DNA from: Motacilla alba alba
Taxonomy: Eukaryota > Chordata > Aves > Passeriformes > Motacillidae
Direction: 5' to 3'
Length of the DNA stretch: 64,000 nucleotides
Assembly (NCBI RefSeq): GCF_015832195.1
Contig: NC_052018.1
Coordinates: 57,845,666 to 57,909,665, forward strand
Part shown: piece after piece, positions 14,101-29,100 of the stretch
How the letters are laid out: each line of letters opens with the position of its first letter
How positions within the stretch are numbered: position 1 is the stretch's first letter
Program-made: the position numbers and the translations under genes
The notes under the pieces: model-generated
Databases searched by the model: none
Told to the model about the DNA's origin: nothing
Seen by the model: the letters and a program-made list of their open reading frames with translations, nothing else

Positions 14101-17100
14101 TCCTAGAGCAGTTTGGGTTGGAAGGGATCTTAAAGATCATCTAGTTCCAACCCCTCTGCCCTAAGTAGGGACACCTTCCACTAGAAATGCTCGCTTATTT
14201 TGGTTTTAAATGCACAAACCAGAAATTTTTCTGTCTGCAGCTCACAGGAAGTTCAAAATTAGCTAATAGTCATTTCTGATAAAGGGCTGGGACTACAAAA
14301 TCTATATTTGGTGTGAGTTCCTTCAACACTTGAGACCTTTTCATATTTTTAGATTTGTTTCAGTGACTCAATATAATTATTAGTCTTAAGCTGGGTTCTA
14401 CCAGCCTTATTGTGTAGTGTTTTACCACTGTAATTGCACTACTGAGTTAAATGTGACTTACTTTATTGTAGAGTAGTACTTGACAATATCACTGTCAAAT
14501 GTTGCTTCTGTACTTTTTTGGGTAAAATTAATGCTTTCAGTATTGAGATGTTGGACTGATGCATATCCATTCACATTTTAACATGGCCTTAGTGACTCAA
14601 GAAATAGAGTTAGCAGTTAGGAAAACTCATTTCAGAGCCTAGCTAGAGATCCAGAGAAAACAGGACTTCATAGTTAACAGATGCATTTTATAAATAATTG
14701 GAGTGATGTTCTAGCTCTCTTAAAATCAATGACACCTGTGTAAAATGGCAGAGCACAGCAGGCACAAAAGTCTGCATTTTAATGAACAGGGATGCTGTGG
14801 TTTCTGAAGAATATTACATGACTGATGCCCTTGATCCTGCAATTGAATCCATGTGGGTGGATCCTTTCATCAATAAAAAACTGACTTTGCAGCTAAGACT
14901 TCTGTCAGCACTTCATAGGTATATAAAGGTTACTTAGAGTTAAAATAGCACCTGCTACTACAATCTTTTGTGCCTGTTTCTTCAATTAAATTTTATGTCA
15001 CTCTTTGAGCATCTACCTGGGATGTTTTTCCTGTCCTTTTGGGTTTATATAAGAACAACGATAAAAACTTTTTTTGTGGGTCTTCTGATAAACATTCTGA
15101 TAAATCAGAAGTATTTCACCATATGGGTTGAACATCGATTTCTCAGGCTTATTTCTTGTCTTACATATGCTGCAATGACTTACTGAAGACATTCTCAAAT
15201 TCAGAAAAGATAGTGGAATCCATGTCATCACAATGCTAACGAAGTTCATTGCAAATAGAACTGCTTCCAAAGAATACAGAAAATCTGTTTTGTGATTTCA
15301 CCATTTCACTTGAATCACTATGCTGAAAATCTCAGTTACATAATTATTTTTCTTTTCCTTGGTATGTAGGACTCTCTGCCTATGTCCACAGCAGAAAAGT
15401 GCTCAGGTGTCTTCAGATATTTTGACTAAACAAGTGGGTACATAGAGGTCAGCCTGAATAGGGCTGCTCTGTAGCTGTCAAAAACTAAAAGCAGGAACAT
15501 GGGTTAAAAAAGGGCAGAATCTGTTAAAGTACTAGGCAAATGCACAAGAGTGGTAGGGGGTATGGTCTATGTAGACACGTCTTAAAAACAGACAAAGCTC
15601 TCAATTTGAACAGATTCCTCTGGTATTAATATGGGATACATCTGCCAGAGGTCTGATAGAAGCAGTCCTAGGCTTTTTTCTTACATAGAAAGCAGTAGGA
15701 TGTCAGTTAGTAAACTTTATGTAGCCTTTAATTGCTGGAGATGGAGAGATTACCAAAGAAATTGCAATTCTTGATCACTGCCAACACTGCATTCCTATCA
15801 CATAATACATTAGTGGCTTTTCTGTTCTTCTGTTTATGTTCTGACCGCATGTGGCCTGAGCTTTACTAATAGTGTATTAGTACAAGTACTACTAATCTAT
15901 ACTCTTAAAGAGAAGTAAAAACTGTTGCTTACATTGTGCTGAAATGCTGCACAGTATGGGTGTGTTTCTACAACAGCAATAGAACTGGAGCCACATATAG
16001 TTCTTTGTGCTTATTGACTTACATATTTGTTCATTTAATTAAAAAAAAGGGGCAGAGATATATTTTACATTTTCATAGGTCAAGCACAAGGCTTCACAGC
16101 ATAGACTCTAAATTTTGAGCTTAAGTAGAAAAAGAATGATGAAATGTAACAAGAATGTTTTTGAAACCAGAATAAAAACCTGTTGGAGATCATTACAGAA
16201 AAAAAAATTTAAAAACCCTCCACAGTGCAGTGTTTCTTTGCTCAGGCCAGTAAAGCTCAAAAGACATCTGGTGATTTCCTGTTTCTGCCACAGAAAGAAA
16301 ATTCTTGATCCTTCAGGGAGCTTCTCTGAGGATAATGTGAGCCAAGGTGCTAAACAGTCTGCAATACTGGTCCTGAAATAAATTTACTGTAATGGAGAAT
16401 ATTAATCAGGGAATATAAAGTGTTTGAAGTTCACAGAATCATACAATATCTTGAGTTGAAAGGGATACATCAAAGTTGGACTTGGCCCTGTGCAGGACCA
16501 TCCCCAAGAGTCACACCTTATGCCTGAGAGCATTGTCTAAATTCTTCTTGAACTCTGTCAGGCTTGATTCTGTGGTCACTTCTCTGGGACTCTGTGCACA
16601 ACCACCCTCTGGGTGAAGAACCTTTTTCTAAAATTCAATCTAAAATTCCCCTGACACAACTTCAGGCCATTTGCTCGGGTTCTGTCACAAGAGAAGAGAT
16701 CAGTGCCGGCCCCTCCTCTTCCTCTCATGAGGAAACTGTAGGCTGCAGTGAGGTCCCCCCTTGGTCTCCTCCATGCTGAACAGACTAAGTGACCTCAGCT
16801 GCTCCTCATATGGTATCCCCTCAGGGTCTGTCACTATTTTTGTAGCCCTTCTTTGGATGCTTTCCCATATTTTCAGGTCTTTCTTGTACCACGGCACCAA
16901 AACTGTCCCCAGCACTCAAGGTGAGCTGGCCCCAGTGCAAAGCAGAGCAGGACAATGCCCTCCCTTGCCTGGCTGGCCATGCTGTGCCTGATGCCCCCCA
17001 GGACAGGGTTGGCCCTCCAGGACACTGCTGACTCGAGTTCAACTTGCCACTGACCAAGACCCCCAGGTCCCTTTTTGCAGCTCTTCCTTCCGTCAGCTCA

Positions 17101-20100
17101 TTGCCCAGTCTGTACGTAAAGTTACTCTAATCTTAATAGTCTTAAGTCATCTCAAAAGCTACCATTTAGAACTTGTTTGAATTCCAGTGTGAAATTTATC
17201 TTTCCTGAGTTTATTCCTGATGATCCCCTGTGAGTATTTCAGCTGACTTTGATTCGGTTCATGATTCTCATTTCTACTTTACAGGCTCAGTTTGATATTG
17301 CTGTTGCAAGTGAGATTATGGCCATCCTGGCACTTACCACCAGCCTTCAAGATATGAAAGAAAGACTGGGGAGAATGGTGGTGGCTAATGACAAGAAAGG
17401 ACAACCAGTAACTGCAGAGGATTTGGTATGTTCAGTGCTGTAGAGACCTGTGAATAACCTCAGACATGTTTGTTTTGCCTCTTGAAGCATTAAAAAGGCA
17501 GGTACATGCCAAAGATTTTGCTTTGAACCGCACAGTCAGATATCAAAGATCATCTTCTGGGCCAAAACCTGCTTGAGAATGAGAACAAGATGTAGAACTC
17601 ATTTCTTCAACTCTGGTAACATCTGGTTCAGAAAGCCTCTTGTCTCCATAACCTACTTGGATCATTTTCTGCAATTCTTAAGGCAAACAAATTCAGTGCT
17701 GGAGGGAGTCAAAGTGCGGGCTCTTATTTGAGAGAGCTGGTAATGTTTGCTACTGTGCTTTTAGAGTCTGCTCAGATGTTGCAGTGATAGTTACCACATG
17801 AATGCCTGTACCACTGAATCAGAATGGAAACAAGCTGTTCTTAATTCAAAGGTTGCTGATAGTGCTTGGGACAGGTTTATCTGTCATTACATTTTTTTTG
17901 TTCTTCTTTACCTTCACTAGTTGCTGTTTCCTTATTTCCTACTTCAGCTTCTGAAAAAAAATCAGTATGTTTTTTCTTTAAATCACATTCTATCCCTTGT
18001 GTCTGGGCCACGAGTCATTGAACAGTGGCTGGAAGCTCACATGTGTTGTGTATGGCAGGTTCTGGTGCAGCCAGAAGCTACCAGCTGATGTTTGTAATCA
18101 GCTGCATGCCAGGAGCAGTCTAGTGCCAGCCCATCGGTGCTGGCTGCCTGTATCACATAGCTCTGTATGTTTTCTCCTGTTTCTCCCTGTTTTGTGAACA
18201 TCTGCTCGAACTTACTGAGTAATGAATGAGTAAAGCAATGAGTATCCTGTCCTGTCAGCAAAGATAGCAAATCCGCAAGTCAGGAGCACCTTCACAGCCT
18301 TAATGGATCCCAGTTTAATAAAGAAATGAAAACATGATATCTAGAGTGCCGGGATTTAAGAATGAAATTAAGATAAGGTTAAAAATTTCTAAGTACAGTC
18401 ATCATTAAAATTCAAAGTAATTCATCAATTTCCAATTTTCCAGGAGACATGAAGAATTGCATTTAATATTCTAGCTGTTGTAGTTTTGCTTTTGCTTTTC
18501 AACTGTATAGCTTTGTCTGGGCCAAGTGGGGGGGAACTGGGGAATAAGTTACATTATAAGGCATATGCAAATACTTTAAAATTATTTAGTGTTAGAATTA
18601 AAACTGCATTTGTAGTATGTGATTTTAATTTTGACATTACTTTTGTATTAAGGTACTTTTATTTATTAGCACTGCAAAATATTTGACTTGCTTACCACTT
18701 AATGCTAATCAGCTTGATGAACGAAAGAAATGGCTTTTCCGTTGGGGCAAAAGTATTTTAGAACTTTTCCACTGTGTCCCTAAAATGAAAGTAGTGCTCA
18801 GGAAAATGTCTGTTACTAATTCAGTTTTCTTTGGCTTTTTTTTAAACAAACTTCCTATGCTTAGTGTCTCAATCATTTGATAGTTTTGCTTGTACTGAAC
18901 ATATGTTTCTAGTTGTTCTTTAAAGCAGTGTTTTGTATTATACAAAAAAAAAAAAAAACCTGCCCAGAAACAAAAAACCATCTGCCCAGAAACAAAAAAC
19001 TGAAGGACATGTGTTAAGAGCATCTGCAGCTATGCTGCTGCATTCTTGTTCTTCTGGAGGTTCTCCATACCATGCACAGGAAAGACTTGGGTGCATGTCA
19101 TGATTGGGAAGTGCAGGAACTCCTACCTCTTTTGTTGTGCAGTGTGTTAAAAACGAGTATGAGAACCATGGGAATAAGAGAAATATGATTTCATGGTTAA
19201 GGATGTAAAGCATCTCTTTGGAGGGCTCTAATTCCTGTGTTCTTAGGAAAACATTCATGAGGTGCTCTGTCCACACAAACTGATTCTTACAGTACATAAG
19301 GAGTTACACATTGCTCAGTCTGGTTTAATACTAGGGAGCTTAACAAGTGAAATTTATGGAAAGAGTGAAACTCCATCAAGAACTTTGAACCAGGAGAAGT
19401 TATCTTCTGTTGTCCCAGGTTGGGCATCCAAAATTGGTGAATATTTTTGAGCTTGATTCTTGTGTGTGCAGTTTTCTCTTTTGAAGAACAGGAACAATTG
19501 TTCATTTCTGAAGACTTACTAATGTTGCTGAAGAAGTCAGATGCTGTGGTGTTGGGATTTAAAAAATGTCAAAAGAAATTAGCAGTGGGATCTCTATGAT
19601 TTCTGTACCAAATTAAATAATGCTTACTTTGTACAGGGGGAGAGAGCTTATGAAAAACCATACTGCACTGGTGAAAGTGTACTCTATGAAGTTGAATCCT
19701 CTGGAAACAACAGCAGAAGTATAATCAAAGACCATAATAAGTCATAATTCAATGTATGAAGAAGATAAATTTCTGTTCTATCATGTAGCATTTTGTCTCC
19801 TTTGCTGGTTTCTTCCCACAGGTGGTCAGTCTGTTTGAGCAGCTTGCAACTAAACCTACTGTTTCTAGACTTTAAATGCAGTCTCTACTCTTCCCCTCTA
19901 CTCCTGCAGCTTGTGCTGCTTGTGTTGATATAATCCAAGGATTATTTCTTGGGAAAATTTTCACACACATCAAGAGGTTGGATGTGAAGTAATTCTGCTT
20001 CTGAATTTCCATACTCCTTTCAGGTCAAGATCAGTAAGAGGTAAAGCTCTATAGTTCAGTAAGGAAAGATTTCAAGACAGCTGAACAAAGGAAGAACACT

Positions 20101-23100
20101 GTACAAGATGTAAGAATGCTCTCAGTCCAGGTTCAATAATTTTGACTTCTATTTTCTAAAACAAAATCAATTTCAGAAGCTTGAATCTATCATAGTCCAT
20201 TGACATGGAACATTTTAGCCCAAAGAACTGCAATTGCATATAGTTCTAAGAAACTTTAAAAGCACCTTTATCATGAGAATTACCACATAACCTCAATAAT
20301 GGGTCAGTTCTACCTATCTTTATTTTAAAAAAATCTGGGGTTCATGTTTATATCCTACACAGATTGAATTTATGCAAGTTTAAATATCTGACAGTAGTCT
20401 TTAGTTTTTTGAAATCTATGTGAACCAAAACCGCTAAACCTTTCTCTGTGATTTGTTTCCAGATGTACACACGAAATACTTCACAAAAATACAATTGCTC
20501 TTAATTTTGACTTTATATGCAATATATTTATCATAATACAATAGTAAAACCTAAAATACACATTGGCAGATATAAACCATATGCAGAGACAGGCTAGGAA
20601 TAACAGAAAAAAGATAAGTTGAATATTTCATGAATTGAGAAGACTCTTTCCACAAGAGTAATGGATTAAATGTCTATCCTCTGTAATGGAATATGCTGAA
20701 CTCTTTGCCAAAATGTGGTGCTCATTGTACAGTATTTTGAAGACTTAATTGCTTTTTGGCTTTTACAGTGAGGTAGAATTCTGATGGACACATACCATAT
20801 TTTTATGTGAAGTTAAATCGGAATATATGCCCAAGATCAGTATTTCAGCAGATATGAAAAATATTAAATAAATATGTCACTATTTTTTTTAAAAATAAGA
20901 CTTCTTCTCAGCTTACTTGCTGTGCCATACTGTTAGCTTTCAGTAATTCTGGGACCAAAAGAAAAAAATAAATAGCTTCATATTTACTTATGTAAATGAT
21001 CTGTCAGCTAGTGAGATTTTGTTCTCTGGTTCATCAGAAACATTGTGTACAGTGTTCACTTCAAACAAAAGGAGTTGCAGTTCTTCTCAGATTATGATTT
21101 AAGGTTTAGTTTTCTTATAGGACTGAAATTACAGAAAGTATTATTATTTTCTTAGAGACTATCGTTTCAATTGAAGGGAAGTTGCAAGTACTTCATTATT
21201 TTTCTTATAAGGAAAAGGGTTTTTCTCTGCCCTTCAGTCTGTGTAGCCTTTATTCATTTCATAGTAGTTACTTTCAATCACTTCCCTTGTCATCCAGTGT
21301 TGGCTTTCATTTCCAGTCTTGATAGACTTCAGAGACTGCTCCACTGGAAGTTGCTTTGAAAGTATTTTGGATTTTCATCCAAGTTTGCCTTTCCTGTGTC
21401 ACGTGTATAATTTATTTAATGCTCTGTGATTTGTGCTGTCCTGGGGAGCATACCTGCCCTGATGGCTGCTGGAGAGATGGAAGGAGCATTATTTTTCAGG
21501 AATACCTGTGATCATTTCCAGGAAGGAACCCAGAAAAGTTGAACATCTGTATACAATTGATTCAGAGCCCTGTTTCTTTCCTCTGACAGTGAGTTAGTGG
21601 AAATCTAATGATCTTTGGGCTCTCGCAAGCTTAATTGGTGTGTAAGTGTCAAAGCCCCTAACTCTTTTATAAGAAGTTTACTTGTTCTGAATTGGAAATA
21701 GGAACCTGATTCCTTAAACAGCTTTGTGAATCAGATCCAGGACTTGGAGTGAGCTGTTGGAATTGTATATTAGATACTTGGAGGATTGAGTATACAAAGA
21801 GATGAAAACTTCATTCTCAGTGTCTGATAGGTATGAAAACCTAAAAAAAGTTTGTTTAGCTATTAAGGACTGCTCTTGACACCAAACCTGGTTAAGAGCC
21901 ATGGGAGGTAAAAGATATGCCTATTGGAGTATTTACATCTTTTTTTCTTTCAGCTTCAGATAAAATGAGGAGTTGTGTCCAGAAGGTGTGTCTAGTGTTT
22001 CCGACATAATGCATAAGTAATATCTCCCAAAAAGTTCAAATGCAGAGGAAGTGGTTTCTTACTTCACTGTTTTTATCAGATTGATGAAGACATCAGAAGA
22101 CCAAGGAGATGGGATTTGAGGCATTATTATCTAGAAGGAGCAGGGGAAGAAACTGGGGGAAAAGTGTCCTGATTTTATTTTTCACTTCTTCCCCCAAGTC
22201 TCCTTTCCAGTAGGGCTGATCCGTGGTTGCTCAGGTAGTTATTTCTGCTGTTGACCACCTGAAAGACCCAATGTAAAGTTTTGCATTTGGCTTTTTTTTT
22301 TTCCTCTAGAAATGAGGTTTTTGGGTATATCAACAACATAGCACCAGACTGTTTTTATGGAGGTGGTTGAGTCTCACCATTTTGCAAGAGCTGGAGTGCT
22401 TATGTGTCCTTGCATTTTAATCCTAGCTTCTAAAATTAACATCTTAAGAAACAGCAATCTAATTCAGAAGATAAAAAACTACACTGTTTTGCTATCAGCT
22501 TCTCATATCTTTGTGGATCCATTGGGTTTTGTAAATAGTGGGAGATGCAGAGTGCAAAGAAAAATCTTTTCCTTCTCTCTCTCCTTCACTGTTCTCCAAG
22601 GAAACTCTTGCTATGCATCAGTAGAAGCCATTTTTAATATTTTGGTTTCAATTCAGTTTTATCTAAGGCCAAATTTTCTGTGTCATTTTCGTCTGAAGTC
22701 TGTGCTCAGAAGTAATTCTCAGAAAGGGGAAAATTTTATTTTAGAAAATACTGCACTTAATCATCACATACTTTTATGTCTTATCTGTTGCCATCAAAAT
22801 TTTCACGCAGACTTTGATTGCTCAAATTTGGGGTTAGTTGACAAAACCTGTGTTGGGAATCATAAAGGCACTATTTTTATTGCTTTTCTTTATATGAATA
22901 TTATTGCTCATCTCTTTATAGGCAACTTGGATATTGTACCCATGTTTTTTAATCTTCATTTTAAACAACTTATAGCAGCTAGGATTTTTGTTTTTTCATA
23001 TTTCTTTTTAATACAAAAATATATTCTTCTTTTTTGCGTTTTCTGGCAAGTCTATGAACCACTCTTTATAACACTACTGTGGTTTTTTTGAAGCATGATC

Positions 23101-26100
23101 TAGTTCTTTCAAAACGAAAACCATCATCTCAAAATCAAAGTAATTCAAGAATAAATTTCAGCATATGTTGGTGGTTTCTAGATGGCACTCTTCATAAAAT
23201 CTGATAGTGCTCACTCTGTAGCCTTTTTTTTTCTAGAATGAGCATTGAAATTTGGTGTAGAGGGTTGTTACGACTTTTATTTATTTTAAGGTCAGTCAGT
23301 GTGAAATTTATACTTCAACAAAATTTTTAGGGAGGAGTAAAGTTTTTTGCAACCCAAATGCAGCAGTTTGCTCAACTCCTTTTGTGATCTCATCATCACA
23401 GTCAGGCACCTCTAACTTTTGCTCTTGTGATGTATTTCTGATCTGCCCCTAGTAACCTCTGGCTGCTTTCATCCTGTATCTGTTATGTATATATTTGTAC
23501 AAGTCTTGAAAAATACTCTTTCTGGTTGTTGCTAGCTATTGATTTATGCTGTAGATTCTGTCATGGAAGAAATACATCTGTCATTTCTTTAAGCAGTTTT
23601 AGCAAGCTGTTGCCTTCTTGTTTTCTCAGGTCTCAGTGGCCTTTGGCAGTTCATCTTTTGTTACCTTGAACATCTTCATGCTGATCATTTAATTCTGTTT
23701 CTGATCTTTCCATGAAATAGGACAAAGAAGTTACCTGTTGTCTTTTAAGTGCATTCGGAATAAAATAATTTTTGTTTTAGACACACTATAAATACAGAAT
23801 TTTAGAAGTCTTGAGGTAATATTTAAATTAAATTAAATCTTGAGGTAATATTTAAATTCTTTATGCATTACTGCAGCACTGCTTTGAACTGTAAGGGTTT
23901 TTAAACTATAAGTGTAACTTGGAAATGTTGCACCTTAGAATTGCCTTCCTTAAAATGTGGACTCTTGTCTTTTAGGGAGTAACTGGTGCTTTGGCAGTTT
24001 TGATGAAAGATGCAATTAAGCCCACGCTAATGCAGACATTAGAGGTAAGTATGGCTTACTGCCCTTCTCCAACTTTCAGATTCCATACTGTGCTGATCAT
24101 GCTTGCCTTCAGCAACTGTGTTTCACTTTCAAAGTTCAAGCCAGGGTCTGATCCATAAAAACATTCTAGCAAACATTCATTTCTTTATGTTAACTATTCA
24201 ACTCTACCTGTATTTATATATTTTTGTTGTTTTTTTCCTTTTTTGAGATCTGGCTATAGTCATAATTTTACCTAGTGTTGCAAACAAGCTGCGGTGAATT
24301 GTTGAGCTGCTTCTGAGCACAATGGGAGGCAGGTTCATCTTCTAAGTCACAGATTTACTACTATTTCCCACCTAGTTCTTACAGGGAAGCATCCTTTTTG
24401 TGTATTTCTTTGTATGTTCTCATGATGATTCCCGCAGCCCAGCATTTTGTGTGCAAAAAAGGTGCTTTGCTGTGGCCATTCTAATCCATGCTACAATTTG
24501 TGCCAAATCACAGAAGGGTCCTTTCAGCTGTTTATGCATTTTCAAAAGACGGCTCCCAGCCACTCTATCTTGCCACAGTGCCTTCATGGGCTAAATGAAG
24601 CTTTCATGGACTATGAGAGCAATGTTTTACACCTACCCTAGTGAGCTTTCTTCCAAAAGCTTAAAGAATGTAGAATTAGTGTAAGCTAACTTCGTGCCTG
24701 GGCAGTCTGGTATTGATGTTTTGATGGGAAACTGATGAGCAACATTCAAGGGGAGAAGGAGAAAGAAAAATGAGAAAATAATGAAGCAGCTTTGAAAACA
24801 AATGCACTTGGAGAAAAATCAGTGTCTATATTTTTTTTCATTTGACCATCAAAATTACATAGCTGGGATATTTCACTGTGATTCTTGATATGATGAAAAG
24901 CTGAAGAATGCAGAAAGATACCAGTGCAATCACCAGTTGATAAAAATGTCACATTTTCTACAGCATGTTGAAGCTGTAACTATCTTTTTGCTTTTGAGTT
25001 TGGACGGGGACAACTTCCTAGTCTCGGGGAATATTCGAAAAACAGAATTTAAGTCTATGTTATTTTATTATAGCCATCTTAATTATTTTCCCCTGCAAAG
25101 GAAACCCGTTTTTTCATGTGGCTGCATGAAGAATGTATGTGTGTGTGTGTGATAATTTTAACATCCAATAGCAGAAACTGGAGGTCACGTAGCATTAAGA
25201 ATGTCACGGCCAGAGCTCAGTATTATAATCACCACTTGGATAACATTGTGTGTGTTAAGTATCAGTGACAAGGTAGCTTTGATTCTGACTGTTTAGTCAC
25301 TCTATTTGCACTTTGCATATCTGTTGGAAAATACTGTGGTATTTGTTGCAGTGTTCTGAAAGACAATTATAAATGTCAGAAGAGATTCTTTTGATCGATA
25401 GGCATTTGGTTCTGGGACTTAGATGCATTTATTTTTTTCCCTGCATTTCTTTATATTCACATTTCTATGCAATAAAATTCCTGCCTTTTATGTGGTATTC
25501 TTTTCTAGTCTAATCTATGCTATGACTGAAACATCTGCCAATTTTCATCAAACACTGTTGCTTGTTAGCAGGACCCTGACCACATTACCCAAAGATTCAT
25601 TTTCCCCCTAAATTCTTCTCACAAAGTTATTTTTAAAATAGCAAACCATAGCAGCTCAGAAGACTGTTTCGTGCTCCACTCCTCCACTTTGAGTCTTAAA
25701 GATGAATTTTTGTCACCCTTTGGATACTTGCTGGCTTGTAGGCTAATATGAGTCACCTATCCAAGTAATGGAGATCCCCAGTTTATCTAAATATTTTCAA
25801 AGATAGTGCTGTGCTTTGGCTGATGTCCTTTTGGGCTGTGTCATTGCTGTCATGTAGAATCACAGAATCTGCTGAGTTAGAAGTGACGCCCAAGGATCAC
25901 CAAGCCCAGCTCCTGGCCCTGCACAGCACCAAAGCCAAGAACCACACCATGAGACTGAGACAAACACTTCTTGATCTCTATCAGGCTGGTGCTGTGACCA
26001 CTTCCCTGGGGAGCCTGTTCCAGTGCCCAACCACCCTCTGGGTGAGGAACCTTTTCCTAGTATTCCACATAAACTTCCCCTGAGTCAGCTTCAGCCTTTC

Positions 26101-29100
26101 ACTGGTCACCACAGAGAAGAGATCAGTGCCTGTCCTTCCTCTTCCCCTCATGAGGAATCTGTAACTTCATTGAGATCTCCCCTCGGTCTCCTCCAGGCTG
26201 AACAGACCAAGTGACCTCAGCCACTCCTCAGACCGCTTTCCCTCAAGGCCCTTCACCATCTTCATTGCCCTCCTTTGGACACTCTCTAATCGCTCTTTGT
26301 CTTTTTTTACACACTGGCACCCAAAACTTCCCCCAGCACTCGAGGTGAGCCCGCCCCAGCTCAGAGCAGAGTGGGACAATCCCCTCCCTTGCCTGGCTGG
26401 CCAGGCTGAGCCCGATGCACCCCAGGACACGCTTCACCTTCCTGGGGATGGAGTGGCCCACTCTACTACTGCCTGTGCTGTTGCTGGTCTTGAACTCCCT
26501 TCATTATTTTTTATTCTTCATCTGAATAACTGTAAGAGGTGCTACTTTTAATAGTTTCAGTTTAAAAAATAAAAAGAAAAAGGAAGGGAACAAGGAGGAT
26601 GTTGTGCCCTGCACACTTGAATGTACTCTAGTGAGCCACTTGTGAGTTTAGGGCCCTCTAGCATGATGGATTTTAAACCAAACTTATCCTAGTATACCCT
26701 GGGGTGGTAGATGTAATAATATTTCTTCTGCTATCGGTAATGCCATCTTTCTGATGAATGTGTGAATTGTAAATCAGAAATGAGGATGACTGAAGCCTAC
26801 ATTACACTTGAAATAAACCTAATAAGTAACATCCAAAAGTTAGCATCTTAAGTTTCCAAAGAGGTTACCAGTAGTAATTGGGCAACATAATCCTAATCCC
26901 TCTGGGGAGAATAAGTTCTTCATAAAAGTGTAAGGATCTTTAGCAACAGCACCACAATTTGACAACAGAAAAATTAGGAATTTTCACTACATAGGTGGTG
27001 AAAAAGCAGAATAATATGATTACAGAGAACACAAATACGGCTCACAATGCGCTATGGACCTGTCTGGCAATTAGGGAGGAAACTATTCACCAAAGCAGAT
27101 CTTCCAGATCACTTTGGGGGGATGGCAAAAAGACTGCCAGGTGAGGGAGAGCAGGAGTTCTGGATATCTGAGTTGATTTGGCATAATTTGTAAGTCATAG
27201 TGACTGTGGGTAGCGGTGACTGGAAGGAGCCATTGCAGAGATAGCAGCCAGATAGAAGTAGCCAGTGCAGCTGCACTCCTCTGTGATCTGGCCACAAGCC
27301 TGTAGATGGGAATTGTGTTAAGCCGTGGAATTCTGAGGAGTTGCTTCTAAGGGCCTGTGAAAAGGGAGAACAACAACATGCTCGGTAGATTTGCACCAAC
27401 TTTATATGGGTGTCTGCATGCACTGGAGAAGAGGCTTAGAAGGTCATAAATCAAAAATGGCCAAATGTCAGTCCTGTGTGGAACTGAACTGGCAACTTAT
27501 GTCAGTGCTTTTTTTCATATGTGAATTGATGTGTGTTTTAATTTGCTGGTTTTTAAAGAGGTTTCTTGGTGGGTGGCTTTCCGTCACAGTCCTGCTACTC
27601 TGACACCAGAAATTCTGCCTGAAAGTGTTAGTGATTGACAGTGTTTTATATGCAGGAATGACAGTAAAAATCTGAAAATGGGAGAGACAGAGCACTCCAT
27701 CTGCAATAACCACAGACTTCAGTGGAGCTTACTTATAGCCAGTGCTGTAGAATTGAGATTACTTTGTTTGGAATGTACATAATGATTTCATAGTGTTTAT
27801 CTACGTTTCTCATGACAGATTTGTTCTCTTGTCGACTGATCCCTTAATGTTTAGCATTTATTTATACCACGCGTAACAGAGCAGCTGCTCTATGGGACAA
27901 CTCTTTGTAGTTGCAGGCTGGCTGCTCTGGGGTGGTTTGTTGTGTTACTTTTGAAGTGCCACTCATAGTAAAGATGAGAGAAGAATGGTAATAAGTATTA
28001 TAAACATCCTTCTAGCGGCCAGATAACTTCAGATATTTATTGACATTCAGGGTTTATTTTCTTTTACTGAAACTTGGATAATAATATTTTCTGTACTGAA
28101 AACAGTCAGCAGAATGCATCCCTGTGCCACTGTTGGGTTCTCCATATAGTTTGTTAAGAGTGTAGCAAAAATAAGTGGGACAGATGGACTGGCACAGTCA
28201 TTAAAGCTGGCCTGAGAAGACATTGTTGTCCCTGTTCCAAGGTGTGCCTGAGGCTCCCAAGGTCCTGCTGGAGTTCCCTCTCTTCAGTACCTAGATGATA
28301 CTTTTCTTCCAGGATTGCTCTTGTAAGAAAACATTCCAACTGCTCTTCCTTTCCTTCTGGTGGATTTCAGAGCTCCAGGGTAGCATCTGTCTATGCCAGT
28401 GATTTAGTAGTATGTTTGGATTTCAAGTTAGTCATGGGAGCCTCTTGACTTCCAGTATTCTGGATTTTGGATCCTGCAGTCCACATTCCCTTCCTATCCA
28501 TGTTGTGTGGATGAACTCTTGGAAGCACAGTAGCACAGGAAATGTAGGAAGAGACCCTTCTGGCACCTCTCTTTGCATAGCTGCTGCAGTGTGTGCTGGG
28601 CTGCCCAGTTACTGGCAGTGGCTCTGGGTCCATCCGTCCGTACATCTGCCTGGTGTGTGCTCTGGGCTCTAATAAGACCCAGATGGAAGAGTAAATGGAA
28701 GAGTAAAATACTGAGTAATAAAAGACAAATTGGAATAAACCTTATGGATCTGAGTCTGGTAGCTGAAAATTTGTGGTCCTACTTATTTGAATGTCAGATA
28801 CTGGATTAAAGTAGAAGTAAAGCTTCAGCTTAGTTTGGTGAAAGTTGTTTGCATTTGATTTTGTATGTTACAAACTCTTTGGGATAGGGATAACATATTT
28901 TGCATGGCACCTATTAGTCTGATGCCCAAGTAAGAAGCTTTAAAGGCACATGTAGTTCGTGTTAAGTTTTTGTGTACCTGTGTAAAATCTCAGTTGATAT
29001 TGCAGTATGTGTCCATTAGCAGACAGAAAACAAGAAAAAAAGCTAACCCTAGGTAAGCACTATGTTATGATTATAGAGATTTAATCAGTTCTCTTGTTAC

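Larger units (their letters stand above)
13223..17284 (+). other. MTHFD1L: MTHFD1L intron f-g
   Basis: This is a 4,062-base phase 0 intron holding two antisense CR1 fragments (14091-14195 and 16431-17118). A T run lies near 13522-13533. No other gene or RNA is recognised; the open frames at 14968-16381 have no recognisable content. Confidence 0.85.
17426..23975 (+). other. MTHFD1L: MTHFD1L intron g-h
   Basis: This is a 6,550-base phase 0 intron, strongly AT-rich. It contains an A run with an A-rich tandem pair (18944-19000), a 244-codon open frame of unknown meaning (22357-23091) and a 29-base tandem duplication (23809-23858). No CR1 or LTR is recognised. Confidence 0.85.

Noticed and set aside
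16564..17057. Several open frames on both strands
   Set aside because: They lie inside a CR1 fragment; only the minus-strand ORF2 remnant is meaningful and it is not a gene.
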